In this document: in pieces, positions 8,882 through 16,407 of the stretch
Position numbering within the stretch: the stretch's first letter is position 1
Layout: every line of letters starts with the position of its first letter
NCBI RefSeq assembly: GCF_000380145.1
Contig: NZ_KB904598.1
Coordinates: 5,035 to 69,034 of the forward strand
Source: Streptococcus thoraltensis DSM 12221
Lineage (GTDB): Bacteria; Bacillota; Bacilli; Lactobacillales; Streptococcaceae
Direction of reading: 5' to 3'
Length of the DNA: 64,000 nucleotides
Position numbers and translations under genes: made by a program
Notes under the pieces: generated by a model
Told to the model about the DNA's origin: nothing
Seen by the model: the letters and a program-made list of their open reading frames with translations, nothing else
Databases searched by the model: none

Positions 8882-10461
8882 TTTAACTCCCTACCAAAAT
8901 CACGATTCAATATCTTATTATACTGTGATACAAACCAGACAACAACCGCCGAACTATTGTCATTGTGGCGACCTACCCAGCCTTTTCCATAGATTTTTAA
9001 TTTCTTATCACGCGTTTTCTCGATAATATCATCAAAAGCCTTATCGTCGTAATCATCATCTTTCATATAGGCTAGGGCGAGTTGGGTGTGGCTAAAATCA
9101 GCTTTGTTAAACTTCTTCCAAAAACGATTGTTAAGGTGTTGAATCGCCTCTTCATCCTGAGCTCCTGACATCGCCTGTAATAAGTCTAGTGAAGTACCAA
9201 AACCATTTGGTCGACTCAAGCGCTCTTTGTAAGCCATATTTCCCAAGTTAACCAAGGGTTTTCCAACAACAATCGCATGTGGGGAGAGTTCCGAGCCATA
9301 GTAGAGGGCTCCAAACGTTCCCATTGATAAGCCTGAAAGTATCAGATCCTTTGATGTGAAGCCTAGAAAATCAAGGGTTTCTTTAATTTTAGCAGCAAGC
9401 GCTTTTTCATAACTCTCACTTCCTAGATAAAAAGATCCTCCTTCATTTCTGGGATCACAAACAAGAAGAAAAGGTGAGCCGAAACGTTTCATCATGAAAA
9501 ATCCTTCAAAACCCTCCGCAGAACGGTACCCTGAAAAATAAACGTTAAGCGGTGGTTTCAAATCACCAGGGTGAAAGTAGGTCATGAATTCATGACCATT
9601 CGCATCCGCAAATCGTTCCCCACCAGGGATGTACTCACCTAAGCCATTCCTTGCAAATCGATAGTGCAGAGGACCTAGTTTCAAAGTGCCTTCGCCTTTT
9701 GCCAAAACAGAAATAAATAGGTTTCCATCAACAGAAGCCTCTAGAGTTAAAGGATCTTTTAAGGCTTCTCCTTCAAAACACCACTCTTTTGCAATTTCAA
9801 AAGTCGCTCCTGCAGGAATGAGCTGAATCCGAATTTGCACATCGACGCTAGAATCGTGTATCATCTCTTGCCATAAATCTAGATATTTGGCTGATTCAAA
9901 GGGCACATTATAACGATAATAAGCAACCTGCTCAAAATCTGACCCAAAATCATCGGTTAATACCGCATAGCGATTGCCTTCAAAGGTTATCGGATTAAGG
10001 AGTGACTTTGTCATCATCAACTCTTTTATCCCCATCTTAGCACCATATTGTTTGATAAACAAACCTTTAGACAATCTCATCAAAAGAGCATCTTTATCTG
10101 TCATGTCCAAAGCGCGTGCTAATTTCTGATGAAATAAGGGTTCTAACGTGTCAGGAAGGCTAGGCAAATCTTCTGGAAAATAAAGGGTATGCGGTTCAAT
10201 CCAGTCAGCCAAGGCTAGAAACTCATCTCCAACAGTGCTATCAGTGTACAAAACAGCTTGAAAGCTAAGCAGTTTATGGGGCTTGAGATTTTCCTTTTTC
10301 AACACTTTATTTTCAGCTTTTTTAGCCAATTGATCAGCAGTAAAATCTGCTATCTCATCTGGTCTTAGGTGAAACCATCGAAGTGTTTCTGGTATTTGAC
10401 AACTATCCTGCCAACTACTATCATTAGAAACTTGCAAAATGGTTATCTTATCATCACTCAT
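8878..10461 (-). CDS. asp2: Accessory Sec O-acetyltransferase Asp2
   Basis: This 527-residue protein contains the serine-hydrolase nucleophile elbow GLSMGTFGALYYG at about residues 369-381. In Asp2 the Ser of this fold O-acetylates GlcNAc on the adhesin. GWVGRHNDNS near the C-terminus supplies the expected catalytic His. The gene overlaps asp1 by 8 bp and asp3 by 4 bp, implying coupled translation of the complex. Confidence 0.94.
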   Translation of the reverse strand: MSDDKITILQVSNDSSWQDSCQIPETLRWFHLRPDEIADFTADQLAKKAENKVLKKENLKPHKLLSFQAVLYTDSTVGDEFLALADWIEPHTLYFPEDLPSLPDTLEPLFHQKLARALDMTDKDALLMRLSKGLFIKQYGAKMGIKELMMTKSLLNPITFEGNRYAVLTDDFGSDFEQVAYYRYNVPFESAKYLDLWQEMIHDSSVDVQIRIQLIPAGATFEIAKEWCFEGEALKDPLTLEASVDGNLFISVLAKGEGTLKLGPLHYRFARNGLGEYIPGGERFADANGHEFMTYFHPGDLKPPLNVYFSGYRSAEGFEGFFMMKRFGSPFLLVCDPRNEGGSFYLGSESYEKALAAKIKETLDFLGFTSKDLILSGLSMGTFGALYYGSELSPHAIVVGKPLVNLGNMAYKERLSRPNGFGTSLDLLQAMSGAQDEEAIQHLNNRFWKKFNKADFSHTQLALAYMKDDDYDDKAFDDIIEKTRDKKLKIYGKGWVGRHNDNSSAVVVWFVSQYNKILNRDFGRELK

Positions 10462-12007
10462 CTTTAATTTCTACCACACTTTCCATTACTTTTTGCGCTA
10501 AGTTACCACTCGTATACTCACCAATCTTCTGAACGGAATAGACTAGCGAGCGATTCCAATGGCTCAAACCATCTAAAAAGTAGGACAATGCCTGTGGAAT
10601 CTCAGAAATACTTGTGATGTGATAACCATTTTTTTCATGCTCAACAAACTCTGTTGCAATCTGATTAACTTGTGGAATCCCCGCACTAATCCCTGCAATC
10701 TGCGTGTAAAGATCAGGCGTTTCACTCACATCCAAGATTATTCGCGCCGAGTCTAACACATCAATAATCTCAAGCTCTGTCAGCAAGAAATGAAGCTCGA
10801 TACGAGCTGGATCCTCTTCCTCGTCATCGTCAATTTCATAGGTTTCATCAACCTCTTCACGTAATTTGAGATAATCTTCTTCACGACTATTTAAAAGCTC
10901 ATCCACATAGGCTGCCAATTCAGCTTTTTTCTGAATATCTTGCTCATAGGATACAATCGCTAAAACAACGTTTTCATTGACCCCCATCAGCTCAAAAATA
11001 TGTTCTAAACTCTGTGTCAAATCATCTCGCGTCAAACCATCAACTTGAAAGTAAACAATCAACTCACGTAAACGCTGACTCTTACCAAGAGACAACCTCG
11101 TATCAAACAAGCTAAGATGAAGAACCTTCGGATAAACACGATCTTTTAGCAAGACAGCAGTCTTTTCCTGATCCACTAAGATAAGGTCACTCTGATTGAC
11201 CAAATCCATCGACATGGTCTCAACTGGATAGCGATTCTGGAAAAAAGAAACGACCAAATCTTTAACACCACGACAAGCCTGCGCAATGTGGTTGTGATGC
11301 TCTGACAAGGCAAGGACAAGGGCGTCGCCTACCTGATCGTGATCGAGAAAATACCTATAAGCTGTTTCAGCCACCAAATCAGCCATAGACACATAACGCT
11401 CCTGCAAGAAACGCTCTTCATCAAAAACCATGACCTGAACATGCTTATCTTCTGCTGTTAAATACTCACGAAATTGGATTTCACCACGCTGATTTAAGTA
11501 ATCTTGATAATGAGGTTGTCCACCTTGGAAGTGTAAAATGCTGGATAGGAAGCCTCGATCATCAAAAACATAGCGCCTATCTAAAATCGTATCCTCATAA
11601 TAGTCAATCCAGATGAGCTGACCGTCATTGCCAAACTCAACCTTACCGACTAGACTTTGATTGACATAGGCTAATACCATAAAGGGAGTATAGACAAAGG
11701 AAGTCCCGTGAGGCCATGCAAAATCTCGAAAACTCAATCCTCTTGTTGCCTCATCTTTAATCCCTTGAAGATGGTCAAACAAAGACCAATAAGACGACTC
11801 ATAGAGATCATACTCATGTAGAAAGTACCTTAGATTCGGTGCATAATTAAAAACAGTAAGCTGGGTATCTTGTTCTGTCGCTTTAAACATACGAAGATGG
11901 TTGATCGTGTCGTTAAAAGAAAGTCCTTGCTTTTTACGATACCAAGGTTGCGTAGTGTCGTAAAAAGGACGCTCAGAATCATACCAAGCTGGGATAAAAT
12001 AATACAT
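10454..12007 (-). CDS. asp1: Accessory Sec protein Asp1
   Basis: This 517-residue protein begins MYYFIPAWYDSERPFY, typical of Asp1. The family has a GT-B-like fold without transferase activity and is required with Asp2 and Asp3 for export. An acidic insertion (EIDDDEEEDP) lies near residue 400. The gene follows secY2 by 11 bp and overlaps asp2. Confidence 0.94.
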   Translation of the reverse strand: MYYFIPAWYDSERPFYDTTQPWYRKKQGLSFNDTINHLRMFKATEQDTQLTVFNYAPNLRYFLHEYDLYESSYWSLFDHLQGIKDEATRGLSFRDFAWPHGTSFVYTPFMVLAYVNQSLVGKVEFGNDGQLIWIDYYEDTILDRRYVFDDRGFLSSILHFQGGQPHYQDYLNQRGEIQFREYLTAEDKHVQVMVFDEERFLQERYVSMADLVAETAYRYFLDHDQVGDALVLALSEHHNHIAQACRGVKDLVVSFFQNRYPVETMSMDLVNQSDLILVDQEKTAVLLKDRVYPKVLHLSLFDTRLSLGKSQRLRELIVYFQVDGLTRDDLTQSLEHIFELMGVNENVVLAIVSYEQDIQKKAELAAYVDELLNSREEDYLKLREEVDETYEIDDDEEEDPARIELHFLLTELEIIDVLDSARIILDVSETPDLYTQIAGISAGIPQVNQIATEFVEHEKNGYHITSISEIPQALSYFLDGLSHWNRSLVYSVQKIGEYTSGNLAQKVMESVVEIKDE

Positions 12008-12018
12008 ACATCATTCCT

Positions 12019-13239
12019 TTATTCAAATAGTGTTTGATATTGCTTGCTGAGACGGCTGATTTTGATTTCATCGATTAAATTAAGCAAAATTCCTGCAATC
12101 ATCATGCCGATTCCTGTCAACATCGCTATGCGTTGAGAACTTGGATCATTTAAGGCATACAGTAAAGGAAGGCTCGCCAAAAATGACATCACACAACCGC
12201 TAAACACACCTAAACGTCCCACGATTTTTGACAAGTAGGTTTTAGTCGTAGCTCCCGGTCTTAATGATGCGATGTAATCTCCAGATTTTCGCATATTTTC
12301 CGCAGTTTTGACCGTATCAAAATTCATATAGGCAAAACTAAGAGTAAGAATAAAAATAATCAGCATGTAGAGCAAAACACCTGACAAACTTGTAATCGCA
12401 AAGAAAGAGGTCAACTTCTTCCATGCTGGGTTATCAGGATAAAGATAGGTTAAAAGCAAAATGAGATATTGTGGTAGCATCAGCAAAGAAAAAGCGTACA
12501 TGACAGGCATACCACCAGCCGTATTGATCTTAATAGGCATGTAAGTGTCTTCTGACAGGCTGTTATTGATACCGATACGTTTGACAGGAATGCGGTATTC
12601 AGCTTTTTCGAATAAGACCATCAAAAAGATAGCCAGTAAGCTCCACGCTATCAGGCACAGGATTAGAATAAACTCTCGGTTTTCAAAAAATGTGATGCCT
12701 TCTTTAAATAGGCTTTCTTGTGATAATAAAATATTAACCAAAACCAATATTGAAGGGCCGCCAATCCCTTTATCTGAGATGCGATTACCAATCCAAACCA
12801 AGATAAAAGCTCCCGCTATCAAAATAAGACTGGTCATAAATATCAACTCTAACTTAGGAATTGAGCTCTTTTGATAATCCAGACTGATGGCTATCCCCAA
12901 AGCCTGAATAATAGCAATAATCAACATGATAGTGCTATGCCTACGGTCTTGTGTTTTTTTGGAGGTTGATTGGTCATTTTTCTTACCCAAATTAAACACT
13001 CGACTTAAAATCATCGCATACATCCATGGCCCCAAGCCAAGTGAAAATAGGCTAATCTGGGATAGGTTACCACCGGTAACGGCTGCTCCAAGTCCTAATG
13101 AGGACTCCTCTGAAAATAAAAAGGCATCAATAGCTACATTGGGAATTGGAACATTTCTCCCAACAAGAAAAACCAAGAGAAAGAAGAGGGTCACTAGGAC
13201 TTTCCTTGTAAAGCTATGTTTCATTAAAAATCGTTTCAA
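12019..13239 (-). CDS. secY2: Accessory Sec translocon channel SecY2
   Basis: This 406-residue polytopic membrane protein has about ten hydrophobic segments. It begins with a basic segment and a first helix (VLVTLFFLLVFLVGR), followed by GRNVPIPNV as in SecY. It is shorter than housekeeping SecY (about 430). It is the first gene of the operon, and the flanking asp1 makes SecY2 rather than SecY1 the secure call. In some species glycosyltransferase genes gly/nss lie between the adhesin and secY2; none is present here. Confidence 0.95.
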   Translation of the reverse strand: MKRFLMKHSFTRKVLVTLFFLLVFLVGRNVPIPNVAIDAFLFSEESSLGLGAAVTGGNLSQISLFSLGLGPWMYAMILSRVFNLGKKNDQSTSKKTQDRRHSTIMLIIAIIQALGIAISLDYQKSSIPKLELIFMTSLILIAGAFILVWIGNRISDKGIGGPSILVLVNILLSQESLFKEGITFFENREFILILCLIAWSLLAIFLMVLFEKAEYRIPVKRIGINNSLSEDTYMPIKINTAGGMPVMYAFSLLMLPQYLILLLTYLYPDNPAWKKLTSFFAITSLSGVLLYMLIIFILTLSFAYMNFDTVKTAENMRKSGDYIASLRPGATTKTYLSKIVGRLGVFSGCVMSFLASLPLLYALNDPSSQRIAMLTGIGMMIAGILLNLIDEIKISRLSKQYQTLFE

Positions 13240-13290
13240 AACGGTCTATCTCCATCTCTCAAAAAAAATTAATTATTTGTTTTATTAAAA

Positions 13291-13319
13291 AGTATAACAT
13301 TTCTTTAAATGTCTTACAA
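13291..13319 (-). promoter_or_regulatory. Predicted promoter of the accessory Sec operon
   Basis: On the minus strand TTGTAA (13319-13314) and extended -10 TGT-TATACT (-10 at 13296-13291) are separated by 17 bp. The site is about 50 nt upstream of the secY2 ATG and is the only strong promoter-like match before the operon. Confidence 0.65.
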
Positions 13320-13520
13320 TGCATTACCCTCATCTACTTAAAGATATATTAATAATAAGGCACACGACGACCGAATGCTATACTAGAAAGTACAGCGCAA
13401 TAAACATTTTATGATGACTACAAAAGCCACTCATTTAAATAAGGTATACCCTTTTTTTAAATTTAAAAAAAGATAAAAAAACTAACGTTCCCATCAGACT
13501 GAAATAAATCACCGTAGCGT

Positions 13521-13548
13521 TTGAAATAATCGCAGACTATGGTATAAT
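13521..13548 (+). promoter_or_regulatory. Promoter of antisense RNA, toxin locus 1
   Basis: TTGAAA (13521-13526), 16 bp, TATAAT (13543-13548) with TG one base before the -10. The same promoter block recurs at 13889-13916 upstream of the second copy. Confidence 0.75.
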
Positions 13549-13554
13549 GACAGT

Positions 13555-13672
13555 AGAAAAGGAGCTGAGCGGGAACTCAACTCCAATGTAGAACCGTTAA
13601 AAAGACGGTGGCTCGTTTTACAGATTAAATCCGTCCAACCTAGCCAAAAGTGGGGACGGGTTATTTTTTGTC
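13555..13672 (+). ncRNA. Predicted antisense antitoxin RNA, locus 1
   Basis: The RNA would begin about 7 nt after the -10 and carry hairpins (GAGCGGGAACTC; CCGTTAAAAAGACGG). It would end at a stem made by CCGTCC and GGACGGG followed by TTATTTTTT. Its 3' end overlaps the 3' end of the small toxin frame on the minus strand, the layout of convergent TxpA/RatA and Fst-like type I systems. No experimental support can be seen here. Confidence 0.65.
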
Positions 13673-13801
13673 CTTGTCTTTGAAGATTTTATAGCACAAG
13701 CCAATCAAAGCAATGGTAAAACTACCAAAACCTCGAATCGTCTGCACCACTAATTCGTAGAAAAGGCGGACACTTTTAGCTTTTGAAACCTTTCTTGTCA
13801 T
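13661..13801 (-). CDS. Holin-like type I toxin, copy 1 (5' end replaced, probably degenerate)
   Basis: The last 29 residues, VVQTIRGFGSFTIALIGLCY plus a tail ending KDKDKK, match copy 2 at 14018-14140. They form one hydrophobic helix with a basic tail as in small membrane toxins. The region before VVQ is unlike copy 2: the TTG start, the AAGGAGG ribosome site and the toxin promoter are gone. The first in-frame ATG gives an N-terminus MTRKVSKAKSVRLFYEL with no clear ribosome site. The frame ends correctly after KDKDKK, unlike copy 2. I read it as a 5'-truncated copy that may be silent. Confidence 0.5.
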   Translation of the reverse strand: MTRKVSKAKSVRLFYELVVQTIRGFGSFTIALIGLCYKIFKDKDKK

Positions 13802-13888
13802 TACTTCATTGATTACAAATAAATTATTTAATCAAAAATGCTCAAAAAAAAAACGGTCCCATCAGACTGAAATAAATCACCGTAGCAT

Positions 13889-13916
13889 TTGAAATAATCG
13901 CAGACTATGGTATAAT
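13889..13916 (+). promoter_or_regulatory. Promoter of antisense RNA, toxin locus 2
   Basis: TTGAAA (13889-13894), 16 bp, TATAAT (13911-13916), near-identical to the locus 1 promoter and its surroundings. Confidence 0.75.
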
Positions 13917-13922
13917 GACAGT

Positions 13923-14050
13923 AGAAAAAGAGTTGAGCGGGAACTCAACTCCAATGTAGAACCGTTAAAAAGACGGTGACTCGTTATTATTAGACTATAA
14001 CTCGTCCAACAACTCGGTCAAAAGTGGGGACGGGTTATTTTTTTGTCCTT
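13923..14050 (+). ncRNA. Predicted antisense antitoxin RNA, locus 2
   Basis: This is a second copy of the locus 1 RNA with the same leading hairpins. The terminal stem uses CTCGTCC with GGACGGG followed by TTATTTTTTT. The loop between the stems differs (CAACAACTCGGTC instead of CAACCTAGCC), which would let each antitoxin discriminate between toxin messages. It overlaps the 3' end of toxin copy 2. Confidence 0.65.
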
Positions 14051-14140
14051 GTCTTTGAAGATTTTATAGCACAAGCCAATCAAAGCAATGGTAAAACTAC
14101 CAAAACCTAGAATCGTCTGCACCACTTCAAAAGCGGTCAA
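14018..14140 (-). CDS. Holin-like type I toxin, copy 2 (40 residues)
   Basis: It starts at TTG (14140) 8 nt after an AAAGGAGG ribosome site. The product begins MTAFEVVQTILGFG, has one hydrophobic helix at about residues 5-25 and a basic tail KIFKDKDKK. This fits the putative holin-like toxin group of Firmicutes (TxpA/Fst-type membrane peptides). A seventh A in the run before the usual stop shifts the frame, adding ITRPHF compared with copy 1. The toxin transcript has its own promoter near 14245 and converges with the antisense RNA. Confidence 0.7.
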   Translation of the reverse strand: MTAFEVVQTILGFGSFTIALIGLCYKIFKDKDKKITRPHF

Positions 14141-14190
14141 AAGAAAGCTACCTCCTTTCCGTCAGATTTTGATGAATTGCCCATAGGCAT
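14137..14190 (-). CDS. 17-residue leader peptide overlapping the toxin start
   Basis: ATG at 14190 follows a GAGAGG ribosome site and encodes MPMGNSSKSDGKEVAFF. Its TGA overlaps the toxin TTG as TTGA. The overlap suggests that leader translation controls toxin translation. It is too short for statistical support, so position and overlap are the evidence. Confidence 0.4.
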   Translation of the reverse strand: MPMGNSSKSDGKEVAFF

Positions 14191-14241
14191 CACCTCTCTT
14201 TCGGTTTCAGGAGCCACCGTCTTCACTTTTCTACGATGCTT

Positions 14242-14247
14242 ATTATA
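14242..14247 (-). promoter_or_regulatory. -10 element of toxin copy 2 transcript
   Basis: On the minus strand TATAAT at 14247-14242 is preceded by TG one base away (extended -10). The -35 is weak (TGCCAA about 17 bp upstream). The transcript would start near 14235, pass the leader and toxin, and overlap the antisense RNA at its end. Confidence 0.55.
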
Positions 14248-14514
14248 CCATGAAAGCTACCTATTTGGCAGCTTATTTTTGTTTCAATTTCTGCCCAACA
14301 ACGATAAGGCTTTGATTGCTGTTGCGATTAAGTCGTATCAACTCATTCACACTCGTTTTAAACTTCTTTTGGCATTGCCTCGCCGCTCACCTCTTAAAGA
14401 GTCTTTGGGATTACTTGCTATCCCTAAAAGAAACTTCATACTCTTTAACACTTCATTTATCAAGCGCAATATCATGTTACTCTTGAATATACTTCTTTAT
14501 CATAGTTTTGATAA

Positions 14515-14622
14515 TATAGGCTTTTGAATTCACTTTGATACATCGTCACTTTCGACTTGCCGTACTCAAGTACTGTCCGCTCCTTCCGTTCCTTGTCTGA
14601 AGGCTAATTCATTTGATTATAC
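14515..14622. repeat. RUP-like MITE, copy without inner BOX-like insert
   Basis: This is an approximately 108-bp element ending TATAGG at the left and GATTATA at the right. The inner inverted segments TTTTGAATTCACTTTGATA and CTGAAGGCTAATTCATTTG share the pattern of five other intergenic copies in the window. Length and design match the RUP element of pneumococcus (about 107 bp, mobilised by an IS630-type transposase). Its centre (TACTCAAGTACTG) is an empty site compared with copies carrying a BOX-like insert. Confidence 0.6.
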
Positions 14623-14727
14623 AAACGGTACTGATATAGTATCCCTCAACCCAAAAGTGACGATTCCAAAACTTATATTTGAGATTCGCCTTTGGTTGTT
14701 TTCTGTGTTAACGTACAGAGTAGTAGC

Positions 14728-15156
14728 TTAAAATACTTTACTTAATACCCTATCTGGGCACACGTTGTGAATATGATCTTTATCTGTTTGAGTTGCTACG
14801 ATGAAACGAAAACGACCTCCTGTTAATTCCATTATGGTCTCATAACCGATACGGTTAATTTCCTCAGGTGTCAGATTATCTTCAGGAGAAAATGATTGGA
14901 TCAGATGATGGGCATGAATAGCTTGCTGGTGTTTTTCTTGTCAATCATTTCTTGATTCGTATAACTTATCGTTATTGGTAAAGTTGGCATTGTACATTTC
15001 AACCATTTCTGCATGGCTAGGAAAATATAAGTAATTACTCATGCCAAAATATGAAACCAATTTTAGATTATCCGTTTTATTGGGATTGAGAATATATTCA
15101 ATCAAACGCCTACAGTATTTTTTACCGTGCGTCGCAAAACGTTTAGTTACTAGCAT
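14728..15156 (-). pseudogene. Relaxase/mobilization nuclease remnant (nonsense mutation and truncation)
   Basis: The frame starts MLVTKRFATHGKKYCRRLIE, like the relaxases of streptococcal integrative elements. It is stopped by TGA after LYESRND, probably from CGA. The same frame continues open with QEKHQQAIHAHHLIQSFSPE and reaches the metal-binding region DKDHIHN. It then ends abruptly in unrelated sequence (VCPDRVLSKVF, stop at 14728). So one nonsense change and loss of the C-terminal part are visible. It overlaps the mobC remnant by about 14 bp, as intact versions do. Confidence 0.75.
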
Positions 15157-15487
15157 GGAACACCTTCAGTCTTTTCGCTTCCACTTGAAATTCTTTGTCA
15201 ACTCCCTTACTCAATTCTTGTAATTGTTCCTAAGAAATAAGATGGCTTTGGTTAATAGCACGCGCAATTTGATTGATGTTATTTCCAATACGCCTAATTT
15301 CAAAAACAAGCTGTTCATACGTGAACATATCAATAGTGACAAAAGACACGTTTGGATTAAGCAAAACTTTTCTGGCATAGACTGAGAAATTTTGACAGTT
15401 ACTCTTAGCAATTCACTCATTCAATTGATGTAATTCTCAATCTGTTAGAAACACTTTTTTGAGATTGGTACGATAACGATATGACAT
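15143..15487 (-). pseudogene. MobC-like relaxosome protein remnant (three in-frame stops)
   Basis: Translation from ATG 15487 gives MSYRYRTNLKKVFLTD, stop, ELHQLNE, stop, then IAKSNCQNFSVYARKVLLN and onward to EIRRIGNNINQIARAIN, the signature of MobC/RHH relaxosome proteins. A third stop follows in SHLIS-stop-EQLQELS. The second and third stops are explained by single C-to-T changes. The frame is otherwise preserved for 115 codons, so decay is by point mutation. Confidence 0.75.
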
Positions 15488-15496
15488 AACAATCTC

Positions 15497-15895
15497 CTAC
15501 CCCAAATATTTTTTACGAAACTCACGACCGAGTGGCTGAGTCTGAGTCACTTCCGCAATCAATTCTTGAACACAGGTCAATAAGATTGGTACATGCTCTT
15601 GAGTCACTTGGTGATTTTCTCTTGCGACAATCAAAACCTCATGCACATCTCGACTAATCTGCTCAAACTTTTGAGATTGCCAAAGGGAGAATCCACTTTC
15701 AAAAATTCTATCCTGATAATCCTTTTTCAATAAATTTTGACGAAGAAATTCTGAGAAACTATCCACTTTTTGTTCCCTCATCATTTCTTTTATCTGTTTT
15801 TCTTCTTGTCGCGTGATTCTAAATTGCTTCCGAATTAACTTAATTTTGTCCCATCCTGCTATCCTTTCAACATTATACTTGTCTGACAGTGTCAA
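15497..15895 (-). CDS. Conserved mobilization-associated protein of integrative elements
   Basis: This intact frame of 132 residues directly precedes the mobC and relaxase remnants. It contains VERIAGWDKIKLIRKQFR near the N-terminus and many charged helical segments. Proteins of this type often sit in front of mobC and relaxase in streptococcal mobile elements, so a DNA-binding or relaxosome accessory role is inferred. No catalytic motif is seen. The TTG start is uncertain because no good ribosome site precedes it. Confidence 0.5.
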   Translation of the reverse strand: MTLSDKYNVERIAGWDKIKLIRKQFRITRQEEKQIKEMMREQKVDSFSEFLRQNLLKKDYQDRIFESGFSLWQSQKFEQISRDVHEVLIVARENHQVTQEHVPILLTCVQELIAEVTQTQPLGREFRKKYLG

Positions 15896-16407
15896 GCTGC
15901 CTCACATTGTCAGTACAAACGATACGATAACTTGATGGCTTCGCCCCCAACCCCCCAGAGGCAATCAAACTTTGATTTTCTTAGGAATGATATCAGAATA
16001 ACAAGGGTAGTTTGGAAAAGTTATCACATTACAGAAAAAGGGTAAGAAAAAAGAGAGCATAACGCCCTCATTCTTTCTGTCATTTGCAGTTAAAGTATAA
16101 CTTAGGTAAGTTTAAAATATCCCGATAGTTTTGATAGACAAAAACTATAATTTGAGTTTCTTTGCTATCTTCATCCACTAAATAAGAAAATGTAATTACC
16201 TGACATCCCAATGTCAGATTATTCAGTATATCTTTATTTCTGATTTGAGATGAAAAAATTTTTTAACGATATTTGATTGACTCTATCGTATCTTTTGATT
16301 TATAGGTACTAAAAATGGAACAATCATAGATAATAATACATACTAACTATATATAATGCAAGCAAGATTGAAATAATAGAAGGCAAATTATATAAATTGT
16401 AGTTTAC
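15896..16407. other. Gene-free stretch
   Basis: About 510 bp without a supportable gene. A C-rich patch (CGCCCCCAACCCCCC) lies near 15946 and the rest is AT-rich. No terminator, repeat or RNA was recognised. Confidence 0.6.

Noticed and set aside
13555-14050. Tandem similar blocks considered as an insertion-sequence duplication
   Set aside because: Each block has a promoter, antisense RNA fold and small membrane frame, which fits toxin-antitoxin loci; no transposase or terminal repeats are present.
14177-14527. 116-residue plus-strand frame
   Set aside because: It lies antisense to the toxin 2 promoter and leader, has no ribosome site and runs into a RUP-like element.
15211-15420. 69-residue minus-strand frame
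   Set aside because: It is an out-of-frame reading of the mobC remnant; the real frame gives recognisable MobC sequence with stops.
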